9,255 bases of DNA from Clostridiales bacterium (GTDB lineage Bacteria; Bacillota; Clostridia; Oscillospirales; Butyricicoccaceae), in the NCBI GenBank assembly GCA_026419635.1, contig JANZZB010000025.1:3489-12743 (forward strand), written 5' to 3'. This document shows positions 6,915 through 9,255 of this stretch, one piece after another. The notes beneath the pieces were generated by a model, which was given only the letters and a program-made list of their open reading frames with translations, was not told the DNA's origin and did no database searches. The first letter of the stretch is position 1. Each line of letters starts with the position of its first letter. A program made the translations under genes and the position numbers.

Positions 6915-6941
6915 ACCGGTGTATTTATGCACCGGTTTTTT
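6915..6941 (+). terminator. Rho-independent terminator of secDF
   Basis: ACCGGTG (6915-6921) and CACCGGT (6930-6936) form a perfect 7-bp GC-rich stem with an 8-nt loop, followed directly by TTTTT (6937-6941). It lies between the secF stop (6884) and the ridA start (6991). Confidence 0.93.
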
Positions 6942-6990
6942 GCAAAAGCGGAATTCTATTGTTCGCCAGAAGAAAGGATTTGTATTTAAT

Positions 6991-7380
6991 ATGAACAAAA
7001 CTCAAATTCAAACCAATAACGCGCCCCAGGCGATCGGCCCCTATTCTCAGGGAATAAAAATCGGTAATTTGGTTTTTACCGCAGGACAGATTCCGATAAA
7101 TCCGAAAACGGGAGCTATCGCGGAAGGCGGAATTGAAGAGCAGACAAAACAGGTTTTTGAAAATTTAAAAGCTGTTTTATTAAGTGCCAATGCGGATTTT
7201 TCAGATGTAGTAAAGACTACAGTGTTCTTAAAAGATTTAAAAGACTTTGCAAAAGTCAACGAAATATATGCAGGATATTTCCAGGCTCCATACCCGGCCC
7301 GTTCGTGTGTAGAAGTTGCTGCATTGCCGAAAGATGTATTAATCGAAGTGGAATTAATAGCGGCGGTAAAAGATGCCTAA
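6991..7380 (+). CDS. ridA: RidA family 2-iminobutanoate/2-iminopropanoate deaminase
   Basis: RidA (YjgF/YER057c/UK114) hydrolyses reactive enamine/imine intermediates released by PLP enzymes such as threonine and serine dehydratases, protecting other PLP enzymes. The 129-residue product has the full family pattern: [20 protein letters not shown] (11-30), [11 protein letters not shown] (31-41), and [20 protein letters not shown] (101-120) with the substrate-carboxylate-binding R104, the semi-conserved C107 and acidic E119. Length equals the family norm (about 125-130), and it would form a cytosolic trimer. The ATG at 6991 has AGAAAGGA 12 nt upstream; an in-frame GTG at 6919 lies inside the terminator and is rejected. 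I do not see a clear promoter between the terminator and the gene, so expression may rely on a weak promoter or read-through. The gene end overlaps tcdA by 8 nt. Confidence 0.95.
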   Translation: MNKTQIQTNNAPQAIGPYSQGIKIGNLVFTAGQIPINPKTGAIAEGGIEEQTKQVFENLKAVLLSANADFSDVVKTTVFLKDLKDFAKVNEIYAGYFQAPYPARSCVEVAALPKDVLIEVELIAAVKDA

Positions 7381-8140
7381 CGAATTTTCAAGGACGGAAC
7401 TGCTTCTCGGGAAGGAGGCAGTTGAGCGTCTAAAAAGTGCGTATGTCGCGATATTCGGAATTGGGGGAGTCGGATCCTATGCAGTAGAAGCATTAGCCAG
7501 ATCCGGTATTTCACGATTCGCCTTATTTGACGACGATAAAATATGCCTTACAAATATCAATCGCCAGCTAATAGCAACAAGAAGCACAATAGGGATGCAA
7601 AAAGTCGATGTTATGCGTGCACGGATACTTGATATTAATCCGAAAGCAGTTGTAAAAACGCATCCCTGCTTTTATCTTCCTGAAAATGCAGACGAATTTG
7701 ATCTTTCCGAATACTCCTATATTATTGACGCTGTTGATACGGTATCCGCCAAACTTGAACTCATTGTTCGTGCAAACAGGGTGAACGTTCCGATTATAAG
7801 CTGTATGGGAGCCGGCAATAAAATCGATCCCACAAAATTTGAAGTAGAGGATATCTATAAAACCAGTGTTTGTCCGCTTGCGCGGGTAATAAGAAGAGAA
7901 TTAAAGCAACGAGGCATTAAAAAGCTGAAGGTCGTCTATTCAAAAGAGCCTGCGATTTCTCCTATTCGTGAGGAGGATGGGGGATGCAGCAAGAACTGTA
8001 TCTGTCCCCCGGGAACAAAGAGAAACTGCTCCGTACGAAGGCAGGTACCGGGCAGCATATCGTTTGTGCCTCCCGTGGCAGGGTTTATTCTTGCAGGAGA
8101 AGTAATAAAGGATATTGCAGGCACAAATACTACCGGTTAA
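7373..8140 (+). CDS. tcdA: tRNA threonylcarbamoyladenosine dehydratase (TcdA/CsdL, ThiF/E1-like)
   Basis: TcdA uses ATP to cyclise t6A37 of ANN-decoding tRNAs to ct6A. The 255-residue protein starts with [18 protein letters not shown] (4-21), the usual TcdA N-terminus. The E1-type adenylation fold follows, with nucleotide loop GIGGVGS (29-35), [15 protein letters not shown] (52-66) holding the acidic and Arg ATP contacts, [10 protein letters not shown] (76-85), and [11 protein letters not shown] (117-127). [20 protein letters not shown] (225-244) is the conserved C-terminal segment. Length fits the family (about 250-270). Residues 205-219 contain C205, C209, C211 and C219 around [11 protein letters not shown] believe such a segment occurs in Firmicute members, but its function is unclear to me. 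The ATG overlaps the ridA 3' end, preceded only by GGCGG, suggesting translational coupling. The CsdA/CsdE sulfur-transfer partners of E. coli are absent here. A different ThiF-like role is possible but less likely. Confidence 0.9.
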   Translation: MPNEFSRTELLLGKEAVERLKSAYVAIFGIGGVGSYAVEALARSGISRFALFDDDKICLTNINRQLIATRSTIGMQKVDVMRARILDINPKAVVKTHPCFYLPENADEFDLSEYSYIIDAVDTVSAKLELIVRANRVNVPIISCMGAGNKIDPTKFEVEDIYKTSVCPLARVIRRELKQRGIKKLKVVYSKEPAISPIREEDGGCSKNCICPPGTKRNCSVRRQVPGSISFVPPVAGFILAGEVIKDIAGTNTTG

Positions 8141-8150
8141 ATCATGTTGA

Positions 8151-8165
8151 ATATTTATTAAATAT
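8151..8165. repeat. Small AT palindrome upstream of the last gene
   Basis: ATATTTA and TAAATAT form a perfect 7-bp inverted repeat around one T, ending a few bases before the AAGGAG ribosome site of the final gene. It could be an operator or a weak RNA hairpin, but its pure AT composition makes chance plausible. Confidence 0.25.
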
Positions 8166-8179
8166 GTAAGGAGAACGAT

Positions 8180-9255
8180 ATGAACAAAGGGCAAAACGGA
8201 TTTTCACCCGGTTTTCAAATAAGAGGAAATATTTCAAGAGCAGCAGTCAGCTTTTTGTGTACCGCTCTTGCAGGTTTTATCTATTTTTATCTTTCTCTTC
8301 CCGCGATAAATATTCATGCTACAGAGTTTTATGTGTTTATAGGATTTTTGTGTGCTGTTTATTTTGTTTGTGCTCTTTTTACCTCAGGAATGCAGATCAC
8401 GGGAGGGATTCCTGAGTATATTGGTTTTGTAAAAAAACAGTGTAAGCTGCCTGCGCTTGTTCTTGTTGCTTTTATTGTGCTTTATGTTTTCGGTTCGGTC
8501 TCATCATGGATGATTTTCCGTGCCGGAGACTACAGTAAGCTCATTAAAGTGGAACAGGGTAATTTTGCACAGGATGTCGAGGAAATTTCTTTTGATAAAA
8601 TACCGATGCTTGACAAAGAATCGGCGCAAAAACTGGGCGATCGCAAACTCGGCGAACTTTCCGATATGGTCAGCCAGTTTGAAGTATCGAATGATTACTC
8701 TCAAATCAACTATAAGAATCGGCCTGTTCGCGTTACGCCGCTTGTTTACGGTGACCTGATTAAGTGGCTAAACAACCGAGGAAAAGGTCTGCCGGCTTAT
8801 TTAATCATTGATATGGCATCTCAGGATGTTCAGGTGGTCCGGCTTAATAATGGAATGAAATATTCGGAGTCGGAACATTTTGGGCGTAAGATTGAACGGT
8901 ATATACGTTTCCGGTATCCGACTTATATGTTCGATAAATTGGTTTTTGAAATCGACGATAATAAAACCCCATACTGGATTTGCCCTAAAATTGTAAAAAA
9001 GATCGGGCTTTTCGGAGGAACAGACATTGACGGAGCAGTTCTTGTCAACGCGGTGACGGGAGAAACCAAATACTATAAACAAGTGCCGGATTGGGTGGAT
9101 AAGGTTTATTCTTCGGACTTGATCGTTGAGCAGTATGACTTCTATGGAAAGTACCATAAAGGCTTTTTAAACTCTATGTTTGGTCAAAAAGATGTTACGG
9201 TTACAACAAGCGGACATAATTATATTGCAATGAATGACGCGGTATATGTGTATAC
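8180..9255 (+). CDS. Unrecognised three-TM membrane protein with large extracytoplasmic domain (C-terminus cut by window edge)
   Basis: I do not recognise this family by name. The 358 visible codons begin with a basic N-terminus. Hydrophobic segments lie at about 22-43, 48-69 and 92-113, and then about 245 soluble residues that continue past the edge. Basic KKQCK (85-89) between TM2 and TM3 suggests that loop is cytoplasmic, placing the soluble part outside. That part has units shaped like PepSY-type beta hairpins: LPAYLIIDMASQDVQVVRL (204-222), KLVFEIDDNKTPYWICPK (253-270) and DGAVLVNAVTGETKYY (284-299) followed by VPDWVDKVY (302-310). It also has aromatic-rich stretches RYIRFRYPTYMFD (240-252) and EQYDFYGKYHKGF (317-329). 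The PepSY resemblance is my inference. The ATG at 8180 has AAGGAG (8168-8173), a strong ribosome site. It lies 39 bp after tcdA with no terminator between, so it may be co-transcribed. Codon use looks like its neighbours. Confidence 0.85.
   Translation, partial: MNKGQNGFSPGFQIRGNISRAAVSFLCTALAGFIYFYLSLPAINIHATEFYVFIGFLCAVYFVCALFTSGMQITGGIPEYIGFVKKQCKLPALVLVAFIVLYVFGSVSSWMIFRAGDYSKLIKVEQGNFAQDVEEISFDKIPMLDKESAQKLGDRKLGELSDMVSQFEVSNDYSQINYKNRPVRVTPLVYGDLIKWLNNRGKGLPAYLIIDMASQDVQVVRLNNGMKYSESEHFGRKIERYIRFRYPTYMFDKLVFEIDDNKTPYWICPKIVKKIGLFGGTDIDGAVLVNAVTGETKYYKQVPDWVDKVYSSDLIVEQYDFYGKYHKGFLNSMFGQKDVTVTTSGHNYIAMNDAVYVY

Noticed and set aside
6919..6990. Longer RidA beginning at GTG 6919
   Set aside because: That start lies in the stem of the secDF terminator, and the extra 24 residues do not resemble any RidA N-terminus.
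8801..9157. 118-residue minus-strand reading frame
   Set aside because: It is antisense to the last gene, which has a strong ribosome site and coherent protein sequence; the antisense product has no recognisable features.
1..9255. Mobile element, phage, toxin-antitoxin, CRISPR or defence system
   Set aside because: No transposase, integrase, direct-repeat array or defence-type protein is visible; the genes are intact core-type genes with uniform composition.

Overview
The window looks like chromosomal DNA of a low-GC, endospore-forming Firmicute, most likely a Clostridia member (possibly Oscillospiraceae/Ruminococcaceae-like; this is inference from gene content and codon flavour, not a search). 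The clues are two LysM-containing spore/cortex-type peptidoglycan enzymes, an AT-rich base composition with strong Shine-Dalgarno sequences, a compact clostridial-type SecD and SecF, and a Firmicute-style PiT plus PhoU-like (DUF47) pair.

Layout. Positions 1-2291 are on the minus strand: a LysM-GH18 cortex-fragment-lytic type glycosidase whose C-terminus runs off the left edge (start at 871), preceded upstream by a peptidoglycan-binding/LysM/M14 metallopeptidase (2291 to 1017). A 341-bp AT-rich divergent spacer separates these from the plus-strand genes. From 2633 come a PiT-family anion permease and a DUF47/PhoU-like regulator (3742-4365), closed by a long hairpin at 4407-4452. A 303-bp leader with a good -10 box leads into secD (4669-5943) and secF (5940-6884, 4-nt overlap), closed by a textbook rho-independent terminator at 6915-6941. 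Then follow ridA (6991-7380) and a ThiF/E1-like tcdA (7373-8140, overlapping ridA by 8 nt), and finally an unrecognised three-TM membrane protein with a large predicted extracytoplasmic domain (8180 onward, cut by the right edge).

How the genes work together. The two minus-strand enzymes probably act on spore or cell-wall peptidoglycan, one on glycan strands and one on stem peptides. The permease and DUF47 protein form a transport/regulator pair. SecD and SecF form the proton-driven accessory complex of the Sec translocase. RidA (2-aminoacrylate/imine deaminase) and TcdA (cyclisation of t6A37 in tRNA) are translationally coupled housekeeping genes without an obvious shared pathway. I see no CRISPR array, transposase, tRNA, rRNA, phage gene or clear riboswitch. 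Most of the window is ordinary core genome. The least explained parts are the final membrane protein, cysteine clusters in the DUF47 and TcdA proteins, and small repeated or palindromic sites in the spacers.
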